Assembly: GCA_903925515.1 (NCBI GenBank)
Contig: CAIYFP010000258.1
Span: 1-9,544 of the forward strand
From: an uncultured Verrucomicrobiota bacterium
Lineage (GTDB): Bacteria > Verrucomicrobiota > Verrucomicrobiia > Limisphaerales > UBA9464
Length of the DNA: 9,544 nucleotides
Direction: 5' to 3'
Shown here: positions 1 to 5,874 of the stretch, one piece after another
How the letters are laid out: the number at the start of each line of letters is the position of its first letter
How positions within the stretch are numbered: position 1 is the first letter of the stretch
Position numbers and translations under genes: made by a program
Notes under the pieces: model-generated
Database searches by the model: none
Told to the model about the DNA's origin: nothing
The model's input: only the letters and a program-made list of their open reading frames with translations

Positions 1-149
1 AGGAGGTGCAGTCCGGCAACGCCCCCGTCCTGATCCGGATCGAGACCAAGGCCGGGCACGGCGCGGGCAAGCCCACCGCCAAGATCATTGAGGAACGCAG
101 CGACCAGCTCGCGTTCATCGCGCATCACCTCGGGGCCGGAAAGCCCTGA
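1..149 (+). CDS. Prolyl oligopeptidase (S9A family), C-terminal end only
   Basis: The frame starting at base 3 is open from the window edge to a TGA at 147-149 and gives 48 residues. They read ...PVLIRIETKAGHGAGKPTAK..., then IIEERSDQLAFIAHHLG near the end. The KAGHGAGKPT block is the C-terminal signature of prolyl oligopeptidases (family S9A), serine peptidases that cut after proline in short peptides. Its His (codon at 57-59) is the catalytic histidine. The Ser and Asp of the triad and the beta-propeller would lie upstream, outside the window. The protein ends normally a few residues after the last helix, so the 3' end is intact. The stop lies one base before the ATG of the next gene, so the two are probably co-transcribed. 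The family call is firm despite the short piece, because the motif is highly diagnostic. Whether the enzyme is secreted cannot be told from this end. Confidence 0.9.
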   Translation, partial: EVQSGNAPVLIRIETKAGHGAGKPTAKIIEERSDQLAFIAHHLGAGKP

Positions 150-150
150 C

Positions 151-981
151 ATGTCCCGCGCCATCCCGAACGCCCCCATCAAGCTTTCCGCCGGCGCCGG
201 CCGCGGGTTTTGGGAGGTGCCCGTCCTTGCCGAGGACGCGCACCTCCTCGCCCTCGACAAGCCCGCCGGCCTGCTCGTCTCCCCGGACCGATACGACCGG
301 GAGCGCCCGAACCTGATGCGCCTGCTGCATGAGGGCATCGAGGCGCGCAAGCCGTGGGCCGGGGGGCGCGCCATCATCTACCTCGCCAACGCCCACCGGC
401 TCGACTTCGAGACGTCGGGCGTGCTGCTGCTCGCCAAGGACCGGCCCACGCTCGTCCACCTTGCGGAGATGTTCGGCAATGGCGTCCCGTCCAAGACCTA
501 CCTCGCGCTTGTCTCGGGGTCGCCCCCGCCGGAGTTCGAGATCGACCTCAAGCTCCGGCCCGACCGCGAGGATCCCTCGCGCATGCGATGGGCGACGGAT
601 GGCAAGAAGGCGCTCACGCGGTTCGTCGTGCGGGAGGACTTCGGGGGCATGGCGCTGGTGGAATGCCGTCCGGAGACGGGCCGCACGCACCAGATCCGCG
701 TCCATCTCATGGCCGCGGGATTTCCCATCCTTGCGGACCCGTTGTATGGAGGCGGGCGTCGCCTGTATCTAAGCCAGTTGAAGCGGGGCTACCGGCCGAA
801 GCCGGGCGAGGAGGAACGCGCGTTGACCCCGCGCCTTGCGTTGCACGCATCGCGCCTCGTGCTGCCCAACCCCGCCACGGGCGAGCCGTTCGCCGCCGAG
901 GCACCCCTCCCCAAGGACATGGAGGTCGCCTTGAAGCTCCTCCGGAAGCATGGGCATGGCGGGCGCGGGTCGGTGGGCTAG
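151..981 (+). CDS. RluA-family RNA pseudouridine synthase
   Basis: The 276-residue product isomerises uridine to pseudouridine in rRNA or tRNA. The catalytic motif HRLDFETSG is at residues 82-90 with the nucleophile Asp85. The conserved block RPETGRTHQIRVHL at 173-186 is followed by ADPLYGG at 195-201; both are standard in the RluA/RluC/RluD group. No N-terminal S4 RNA-binding domain is present: the chain enters the catalytic fold after about 35 residues (LLALDKPAGLLVSP), as in short RluA-type enzymes. The exact target uridine cannot be assigned. The ATG at 151 is chosen because it follows the upstream stop by one base; the frame stays open further left, but only inside the prolyl oligopeptidase gene. 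The TAG stop is shared with the opposite phoH gene through the palindrome CTAG at 978-981. The family is certain; the RluA subtype is not. Confidence 0.93.
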   Translation: MSRAIPNAPIKLSAGAGRGFWEVPVLAEDAHLLALDKPAGLLVSPDRYDRERPNLMRLLHEGIEARKPWAGGRAIIYLANAHRLDFETSGVLLLAKDRPTLVHLAEMFGNGVPSKTYLALVSGSPPPEFEIDLKLRPDREDPSRMRWATDGKKALTRFVVREDFGGMALVECRPETGRTHQIRVHLMAAGFPILADPLYGGGRRLYLSQLKRGYRPKPGEEERALTPRLALHASRLVLPNPATGEPFAAEAPLPKDMEVALKLLRKHGHGGRGSVG

Positions 982-2384
982 AGGATGTTGGCGGCGACCT
1001 CAGCGAGCTCGGACCGTTCGCCTTGGGCGAGCTCGACATGGGCGGAGAGGCGCTGGCCCTTGAAGCGGTTGACGATGTAGGTGAAGCCGTTGGAGGCGGC
1101 ATCGACGTAGGGGTTGTCGATCTGGTAGGGGTCGCCGGTGAGGATGATCTTCGTGCCTTGCCCGACGCGGGTGATGATGGTCTTGGCCTCGAGCGGGGTG
1201 AGGTTCTGGGCCTCGTCGATGATCATGAACTGGTGGGCGATGGAGCGGCCGCGGATGTAGCTGAGTGCCTCGACCATGATGGTGCCCGAGCGGAGCAGGT
1301 CCGAGGTGCGGCCGTGCTCGCGTCCCATGTTGAGGTCGCCGAGCAGCTCGAGGGCGTCGTGGATGGGCTGCATCCATGGGGCGAGCTTTTCGTCGAGGGA
1401 GCCCGGCAGGAAGCCGAGTTCCTTGCCCATGGACACGGTGGGGCGGGCGACGAGGAGGCGGCGGAACTCGCGGTCGGCGACGGTTTTCTTCACGCCGGCG
1501 GCAAGGGCCAGCAGCGTTTTCCCGGTGCCGGCCTTGCCCATGAGGGTGACGAGCTTGACCTGGTCGTCGAGGAGGGCGTCGAGGGCGAAGTGTTGCTCGC
1601 GGTTCTTGGGGCGGATGCCCCAGACGTTCTGGACGTCTTGGAGGGGGATGACACGGGCTCCGGAGGGGTCGATGCGGCCGAGTATGGAACGCTTGGAGGC
1701 GCCTTCTTCGACGAGGCTGCAATACTGGTTGGCATGGCGCGCGGGCCCCTCGGGGACGGGGACCTCCCCATGCATGCGGAAGTTGGCGAGGCGCCCGGCC
1801 GGGACGGTGGCCTCGAAGTGGCCTGTGTAGAGGTCCTTGAGGTTGACTTGGTCCGTCTCGTAGTCCTCCGCGTCGAGCCCGTACACGTCGGCCTTGAGGC
1901 GGAGATTGATGTCCTTGGTGACAAGGATGGTGGGGCGGCCGCGCTCGGCGTCGCTGACGGCGATGGCGAGGGCGAGGATGCGGGAATCGACGTTGCTGGC
2001 GTCCGGCGCGGCGGACCGGGCGCGGGCCGTGGGTTTCTCGAAGATGATGCGGAGGACGCCGCCGTTGGGGAGCACGACGCCTTCGGCGAGGGAACCTTGG
2101 CGGCGGAGGGCGTCGAGGCGCCGGGAAACGGACCGCGCGTTCTGGCCGCGCTCGCTGGTCTCGCGCTTGAACTTGTCGATCTCCTCGATGACCTCGATGG
2201 GGACGAGGACGTGGTTGTCCTTGAAGTTGAGCAGGGCGTTGGGGTCGTGGAGGAGGACGTTGGTGTCGAGGACGTAGTTCTTGGGCGGGTTGGCGTTGGG
2301 TTGGCGCGTGCGCCTTGGGGTGCGACGGGGAAGTGCAGGGGAGGGCGGGGCGGCATTTGCCGGGGAAGGATCACGCTCGGACAC
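978..2384 (-). CDS. phoH: PIN-domain/PhoH-family ATPase
   Basis: The product is 468 residues from a GTG at 2384. It joins an N-terminal PIN nuclease domain (about 36-180) to a C-terminal PhoH P-loop ATPase (about 255-468). The PIN acidic residues are present: Asp40 in YVLDTNVLL, Glu67/Glu68 in VIEEIDKFK, Asp133 in NVDSRIL and Asp158 in VTKDINLR. Walker A is GKAGTGKT (283-290) and Walker B is FMIIDEAQ (386-393). This architecture matches PhoH2/YlaK-type proteins, for which RNA helicase and ribonuclease activity has been described in some members; the role here is inferred. Residues 1-35 are a low-complexity Pro/Arg/Ala linker. The start is uncertain: the frame stays open to a TTG at 2504, but that extension would run through the inverted repeat. 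No clear ribosome-binding site is seen at either. No partner antitoxin gene is visible next to it. Confidence 0.92.
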   Translation of the reverse strand: MSERDPSPANAAPPSPALPRRTPRRTRQPNANPPKNYVLDTNVLLHDPNALLNFKDNHVLVPIEVIEEIDKFKRETSERGQNARSVSRRLDALRRQGSLAEGVVLPNGGVLRIIFEKPTARARSAAPDASNVDSRILALAIAVSDAERGRPTILVTKDINLRLKADVYGLDAEDYETDQVNLKDLYTGHFEATVPAGRLANFRMHGEVPVPEGPARHANQYCSLVEEGASKRSILGRIDPSGARVIPLQDVQNVWGIRPKNREQHFALDALLDDQVKLVTLMGKAGTGKTLLALAAGVKKTVADREFRRLLVARPTVSMGKELGFLPGSLDEKLAPWMQPIHDALELLGDLNMGREHGRTSDLLRSGTIMVEALSYIRGRSIAHQFMIIDEAQNLTPLEAKTIITRVGQGTKIILTGDPYQIDNPYVDAASNGFTYIVNRFKGQRLSAHVELAQGERSELAEVAANIL

Positions 2385-2451
2385 GCGTTGACGATGCCGT
2401 GCATCCGTCGCGGGACAAGCGTCCTTTGCTGGGCGCGTGCGCCCGGGGCTT

Positions 2452-2618
2452 AGCCGTAACGATGCAGTTGGATCGGTCGTGCTTGCTCGATCTGCTTGCG
2501 CCAATCCTTCGTCGTTCGCTCGTTACGGGTCTCGTACCGGCCCGCGCCTCGTTCACGCCTCGGCTTGCACAAGCATCTGCTTCGCAATCACTTCCCTCCC
2601 AACTGAATCGTTACGGCT
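2452..2618. repeat. Inverted-repeat element between the protease gene and phoH
   Basis: The 20-bp arm at 2452-2471 (AGCCGTAACGATGCAGTTGG) is the reverse complement of 2599-2618 at 19 of 20 positions, with 127 bp between the arms. The octamer CGTTACGG recurs inside at 2521-2528. The hexamer GGGCTT lies directly outside the left arm (2446-2451) and two bases outside the right arm (2621-2626), which resembles a short target duplication. The right arm overlaps the protease stop codon. There is no room for a transposase, so it could be a non-autonomous MITE- or REP-like element, or a regulatory site with paired operators. The inner region carries only small hairpins, such as GCTTG-CA-CAAGC near 2564-2575. 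The symmetry is seen directly; the mobile nature is inferred. Confidence 0.6.
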
Positions 2619-3583
2619 TAGGGCTTCACGGGCCGGAGGCGGCTGGGAGGCTCGAGGTAGCGAAAGGGGTTGCTGGGGTTGTCGTTGTCGTAGGCGAACG
2701 CGTCCCGGTGCAGGAGGAAGTACTTGAGCTCGTCGGACGGGATGGCGAAGCCAAGGCCCTCGCCGTAGGTGAGCTTCATGTTGTTCACGCCGACGACCTC
2801 GCCGCGGAGGTTGAAGAGGGGGCCGCCGGAGTTGCCGGGGTTGATGGGGGCGGTGGTCTGGAGGTACAGGGCGCCGTTCATCTGCCGGGTCTTGGTGCTG
2901 AGCATCCCCTCGGTGACGGTGCGTTCGAGCCCGAGCGGGCTGCCGATCGCGAACACGCGCTCGCCCACGGCGAGGGCGTCCGGGTCCCCCACCAGCACGC
3001 GCTTGAAGGGCGGGGCGTCCTTGTCCTCGACCTTGAGCAGGGCCAGGTCGGCGAACTTGTTCATCGCGACGATGCGGACCTCCTTGTACGAGCGTCGTTC
3101 GATCTGGCCGTCCTTCTGGTGATAGACCTCCACGGAGATGCGGGTCTCGCCCTCGATGACATGGAAGTTGGTGATGAGATGGCCGTCCTCGGCGACGAAG
3201 AACCCGGAGCCAAGGCCGCCCGGGGTGCGAACCTGGACGACGGACTCGCCCAAGGTCTGGGCCAACTCGCGCACGGGGCGTTCGGCCGGGGGCGTGGTGG
3301 CGACGGCGAAGAGGCCGGACTTGGATTCGTGGACGGCAGGAGCCTTGCCGGCCACCTGCCCGGTGGCCGACTCCTTGGAGACCTTGACGATGTCGGCCCG
3401 GGGAACGGCAAGCACCGAGAACCCCAGGTCCACGTACAGGTGGTCCTTCTTCTCGGCGACGACCTTGGCGGTGATGGCGGCGCCGTCGCGGAGTTGCAGG
3501 ACCTCGCCGTGGAGCGCAAGGCAGAGGAGTCCGGCGCAAGGCGCGAGGATTCGGGCACCGCAATATCCCGCGAGAATGCTCAT
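2618..3583 (-). CDS. Secreted trypsin-like serine protease (S1C/HtrA-type, no PDZ domain)
   Basis: The product is 321 residues from the ATG at 3583. The first 25 residues form a plausible Sec signal (basic residue at 11, hydrophobic core ILAPCAGLLCLALHG), so it should act in the periplasm or outside the cell. Residues about 27-68 form a small beta-rich segment (VLQLRDGAAITAKVV, then YVDLGFSVLAVPRADIVKV). After a linker comes a chymotrypsin-fold domain at about 105-290. The triad is visible: His141 in ITNFHVIEG, Asp179 in KFADLALLKVED and Ser252 in NPGNSGGPLF. The chain ends about 30 residues after the protease fold, so the PDZ domains of HtrA/DegP proteins are absent. The frame remains open upstream to a GTG at 3748, but the signal peptide and lack of conservation there favour 3583. 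No strong ribosome-binding site is seen. The TAA stop sits in the right arm of the inverted repeat. Confidence 0.9.
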   Translation of the reverse strand: MSILAGYCGARILAPCAGLLCLALHGEVLQLRDGAAITAKVVAEKKDHLYVDLGFSVLAVPRADIVKVSKESATGQVAGKAPAVHESKSGLFAVATTPPAERPVRELAQTLGESVVQVRTPGGLGSGFFVAEDGHLITNFHVIEGETRISVEVYHQKDGQIERRSYKEVRIVAMNKFADLALLKVEDKDAPPFKRVLVGDPDALAVGERVFAIGSPLGLERTVTEGMLSTKTRQMNGALYLQTTAPINPGNSGGPLFNLRGEVVGVNNMKLTYGEGLGFAIPSDELKYFLLHRDAFAYDNDNPSNPFRYLEPPSRLRPVKP

Positions 3584-3689
3584 AGGCCGGACGCTATCGA
3601 CGCACGGGGACGGTGGCAACGCGTGGATGGACCCTGGCAACCACGCTTTGAACATCGCCCCTTGCAAGGCGTCCATTATTGCGTTGGTT
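3584..3689. other. Intergenic: upstream region of the protease gene
   Basis: This stretch has no supportable protein gene. It must carry the leftward promoter of the protease gene and may carry the rightward promoter of the structured RNA that follows, but no convincing -35/-10 pair stands out on either strand. A 6-bp stem (GCGTGG at 3621-3626 with CCACGC at 3641-3646, 14-nt loop) and the palindrome CCTTGCAAGG around 3660-3669 are the only local symmetries. GGACGC near 3588-3593 is matched by GCGTCC at 3669-3674, which could close a larger stem, but this may be chance in GC-rich DNA. Confidence 0.4.
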
Positions 3690-3851
3690 GGAACAGTGCC
3701 CGCCAAGGGTTGGCAGAGAGGCCATGCTGGGCGGCAGGGTGCGGGCACGAAGTCTCCAGTTGGCCCTGCCGCCGATCTGAGCGCCTCGGTGAAGGCGTAT
3801 CAGGCCTCGTCACCAGGGCCGGGCCCGAGTGGGTCCGGCCCTTTATCCTTC
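3690..3851 (+). ncRNA. Candidate structured RNA (small RNA or cis-regulatory leader)
   Basis: There is no protein gene here, yet the rightward strand folds strongly and ends in a terminator. Perfect stem A pairs 3730-3739 (GGCGGCAGGG) with 3764-3773. Perfect 7-bp stem B pairs 3696-3702 (GTGCCCG) with 3742-3748, inside the loop of stem A, so the two make an H-type pseudoknot or exclude each other. Stem C pairs 3781-3786 with 3793-3798 around a CGGTGA loop. A 12-bp terminator hairpin follows. I see no hallmark of SRP RNA, RNase P RNA, tmRNA or a cobalamin riboswitch, and cannot match it to 6S RNA. It could be a free small RNA, or an attenuator-type leader of the TPR gene that starts 75 nt after the terminator stem. 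The boundaries are approximate and the promoter was not found. Confidence 0.42.
3815..3851 (+). terminator. Factor-independent terminator, rightward
   Basis: AGGGCCGGGCCC (3815-3826) pairs with GGGTCCGGCCCT (3831-3842) over 12 bp with a single G-U pair and a GAGT loop, followed by TTATCCTTCT. The T-rich side lies only on the right, so it acts on rightward transcripts. Since the nearest rightward protein gene upstream ends at 981, it must terminate an RNA that starts in this intergenic region. The T-tract is interrupted, so efficiency could be partial, which would also suit attenuation of the downstream TPR gene. Confidence 0.72.
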
Positions 3852-3916
3852 TGCATGGCCACCCGCGCCCGAAGTTGCCCAAGACGTGGCCCGCTGTTCG
3901 CGCTAGCGTCGCCGTC

Positions 3917-4912
3917 ATGAGCGACCTCTTGGTCGGCGCCCTCAGCGTCATCCTGTCCACCAACGCCCCCGCTGCGTTCTCCAACCGGGTCGCCCATGCC
4001 GCCCAGTCCATCCCCCTGCCTCGCACCGGCGCGGACACCTCGGACCCGCGGTACGCCGAGCTGCGGGTCGTGATGGAGGACGACGACGCGGCGGAGGAGG
4101 AGATCGGGCGGTGGCTGGCCGAACGCGACGCGCTTTCGCCCGAGGATCCTCGCCGCGAGTCCGACCTCGCGTTCCGGCGCAGGGTGGACGAGCGCAATGA
4201 CCGCGTGTGCAAGGCCTACGAGGCCATCGTCCGGCGGCACTCCCAATACGCCGCCGCCCGAAACGCCTTCGCGGCCTTCCTTGGCGAGACCGGCGACGAG
4301 CCGGGCGCCATTGCCCAGCTCGAGGAAGCCTCGCGCCTCGACCCCGGCGACCCCTCCATCTGGAACAACCTCGCCAACCACTACGGCCACATCGGCCCCA
4401 TTGAAAAGGCCTTCCCTGCCTTTGAAAAAGCCGTCGCCCTCAACCCCTTCGAGCCCGTCTATCGCTACAACCTCGGCACCGTCGTCTTCCTCTTCCGCAA
4501 GGACGCCATGGCCTACTACCGCTGCGACGAGGCCGAGGTCTTCCGTCGCGCGCTTGACCACTACAAGGAGGTGCGCCGACTCCGGCCCCACAACTTTCGC
4601 TACGCCTTCGACTTCGCCCAGACCTACTACGGCGTGAAGCCCGGGCCGGCCGACACGCCCGAGGGACGCAAGGCCTCCGAAAGGTCCCTCGCGGAGACCG
4701 CGCTTGCGGCATGGCACGAGGCGCTGGCCCTCGCCGACAACGACCAGGACCGCGACGGCATCTTCCTGCACCTCGCGCGGTGGCATCTCCGCCTTGGCCA
4801 ATGGGACGCAGCCCGCACCAACATTGCGCTCGTTGCACACCCGTCCCTTGCCGAGGTCAAGGCCCGCCTCCAGCGCAACCTCGACGAGAAGTCCACCCAG
4901 CCCCCGCGCTGA
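3917..4912 (+). CDS. Tetratricopeptide-repeat protein
   Basis: The 331-residue product is built mostly of TPR helices and probably acts as a protein-protein scaffold; no enzyme motif is seen. After a mildly hydrophobic N-terminus (LLVGALSVILSTNAPAAFS, residues 4-22, possibly a signal or membrane-contact segment) comes an acidic stretch (MEDDDAAEEE, 53-62). Clear repeats follow: about 112-145 (FLGETGDEPGAIAQLEEASRLDP), 147-179 (WNNLANHYGHIG, then AFEKAVALNP) and 181-224 (YNLGTVVFLFRKDA, then ALDHYKEVRRLRP). A further helix pair is at about 263-305. The combination of WNNLANHYGHIGP and VVFLFRKDAM resembles a TPR family I associate with Verrucomicrobiota. The ATG at 3917 is chosen because the homologous-looking sequence begins there; the frame stays open far upstream, but through structured non-coding DNA. 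No clear ribosome-binding site is present. It converges on the recombinase gene with a 17-bp gap. Confidence 0.87.
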   Translation: MSDLLVGALSVILSTNAPAAFSNRVAHAAQSIPLPRTGADTSDPRYAELRVVMEDDDAAEEEIGRWLAERDALSPEDPRRESDLAFRRRVDERNDRVCKAYEAIVRRHSQYAAARNAFAAFLGETGDEPGAIAQLEEASRLDPGDPSIWNNLANHYGHIGPIEKAFPAFEKAVALNPFEPVYRYNLGTVVFLFRKDAMAYYRCDEAEVFRRALDHYKEVRRLRPHNFRYAFDFAQTYYGVKPGPADTPEGRKASERSLAETALAAWHEALALADNDQDRDGIFLHLARWHLRLGQWDAARTNIALVAHPSLAEVKARLQRNLDEKSTQPPR

Positions 4913-4929
4913 ACGCGGCGGCGTCCACG

Positions 4930-5862
4930 TCATCCCTTCGCGCGGGGATGGTGCTTCTCGTGGACGTCGGCCAAACGCCGGCCCGACACGTGCGTGTACA
5001 CCTCGGTCGTTCCGATGCTGGCGTGCCCGAGCAGCTCCTGGATGACCCTCAGGTCCGCCCCGTTCTCCATCAGGTGCGTCGCGAACGAATGCCTCAGCAT
5101 GTGCGGGGTGAACGGGCGCTCGATCCCGGCAAGCCTCGCCATCCGGCGGATGCGCAGCCACATCGTCACGTGGGCGAACCCCGTCCCGCGCCGCGTCAGG
5201 AACACCAGCGCGGGCGAGCGCGGCGTCACGAGCGACGGCCTTCCCGCCTCCAGGTAACGCCCCAAGGCTTCCCTGGCCTTGCGCCCCATGGGCACCACGC
5301 GTTCCTTGCCTCCCTTTCCAATCACCGTCAGGAAGCCCGCCTCCAGGTGCACGTGCTCCAGCCGCAAGCCCCGCAGCTCCGACAACCGCAACCCGCTCGC
5401 GTATGCCACCTCCAGCACCGCATGGTCGCACAAGCCCGACGGCGTCGCCGGCATCGGCGACGCCAGCAACCGCCCCACCTCTTCCATCGACAACGACTTG
5501 GGCAGCGTCCGCCATCGGCGTGGCAGGGGGAGGTTCTCCGTCGGGTCCGTCTTCACGAAGCCCTCGTCGAGGCAGAACCGGAAGAACGCGCGCAGGGCAG
5601 CCACCTGCGCATACAGGCTGGCCGAGGACAACGCCCCCTTCCGGGGCCTTCCGGGCCCCTTCTTCTTGGCCGGGCGGGCGCGTTCGCTTGCAAGGAAGTC
5701 CGACAGGTCCTGCGAACGCACGTCGCGGGCGGAGGCAAGGCCGCGGCCCGCCGCCCATGCCACGAAGCGGTTGAGCAACGCGGCATACGTCCGCTGCGTG
5801 TTCGCCGCCTGGCCTCGCTCGTGGCGCACATGCACCATGAATTCCTCAACCAACGCCTCCAT
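4930..5862 (-). CDS. Tyrosine recombinase, XerC/XerD type
   Basis: The 310-residue product is a full-length site-specific recombinase of the size of XerC/XerD, which resolve chromosome dimers at dif sites. Residues about 1-110 are the SAM-like core-binding domain and about 120-305 the catalytic domain. All catalytic residues are present with Xer spacing: Arg159 (ASGLRLSEL), Lys183 (VIGKGGKERVVP), His254 and Arg257 (HMLRHSFATHL), His280 (LLGHAS) and Tyr289 (TTEVYTHV). A basic insertion, PAKKKGPGRPRKG at 64-76, lies in the N-terminal domain and contains a GRP core like an AT-hook. The start at 5862 has GGAG seven bases upstream, right after the bioF-like stop. No dif-like site or cargo genes are evident, so a housekeeping role is more likely than an integrase role. 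XerC and XerD cannot be told apart from this sequence alone. Confidence 0.93.
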   Translation of the reverse strand: MEALVEEFMVHVRHERGQAANTQRTYAALLNRFVAWAAGRGLASARDVRSQDLSDFLASERARPAKKKGPGRPRKGALSSASLYAQVAALRAFFRFCLDEGFVKTDPTENLPLPRRWRTLPKSLSMEEVGRLLASPMPATPSGLCDHAVLEVAYASGLRLSELRGLRLEHVHLEAGFLTVIGKGGKERVVPMGRKAREALGRYLEAGRPSLVTPRSPALVFLTRRGTGFAHVTMWLRIRRMARLAGIERPFTPHMLRHSFATHLMENGADLRVIQELLGHASIGTTEVYTHVSGRRLADVHEKHHPRAKG

Positions 5863-5874
5863 CGCCCCACTCCA
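5863..5874 (-). promoter_or_regulatory. Ribosome-binding site of the Xer gene
   Basis: Read leftward, the 12-base gap between the upstream TGA and the ATG is TGGAGTGGGGCG. GGAG (5870-5873) lies seven bases before the ATG at 5862. It is the clearest Shine-Dalgarno sequence in the window and fixes both the start and the coupling of the two genes. Confidence 0.8.

Noticed and set aside
354..2453. A very long rightward open frame opposite phoH
   Set aside because: It overlaps the well-supported phoH gene in antisense and gives Gly/Val/Glu/Asp-rich sequence without domains, as expected from codon bias in GC-rich DNA.
2385..2504. N-terminal extension of the PhoH protein to a TTG at 2504
   Set aside because: The 40 extra residues are low-complexity and run through the left arm of the inverted repeat; the GTG at 2384 is preferred, though neither has a good ribosome-binding site.
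3690..3851. Assignment of the structured region to SRP RNA, RNase P RNA, tmRNA or a cobalamin riboswitch
   Set aside because: The hallmark sequences of these RNAs (for example GGAAGGAAGCAGCC of SRP RNA, GAGGAAAGTCC of RNase P) are absent.
4904..4918. CCGCG/CGCGG hairpin at the end of the TPR gene as a terminator
   Set aside because: The stem is only five bases and has no T-tract in either direction.
3800..5758. A long leftward open frame opposite the TPR gene and across part of the Xer gene
   Set aside because: Its sequence is low-complexity (Gly/Ala/Arg/Val) and contradicts two genes with clear protein families.
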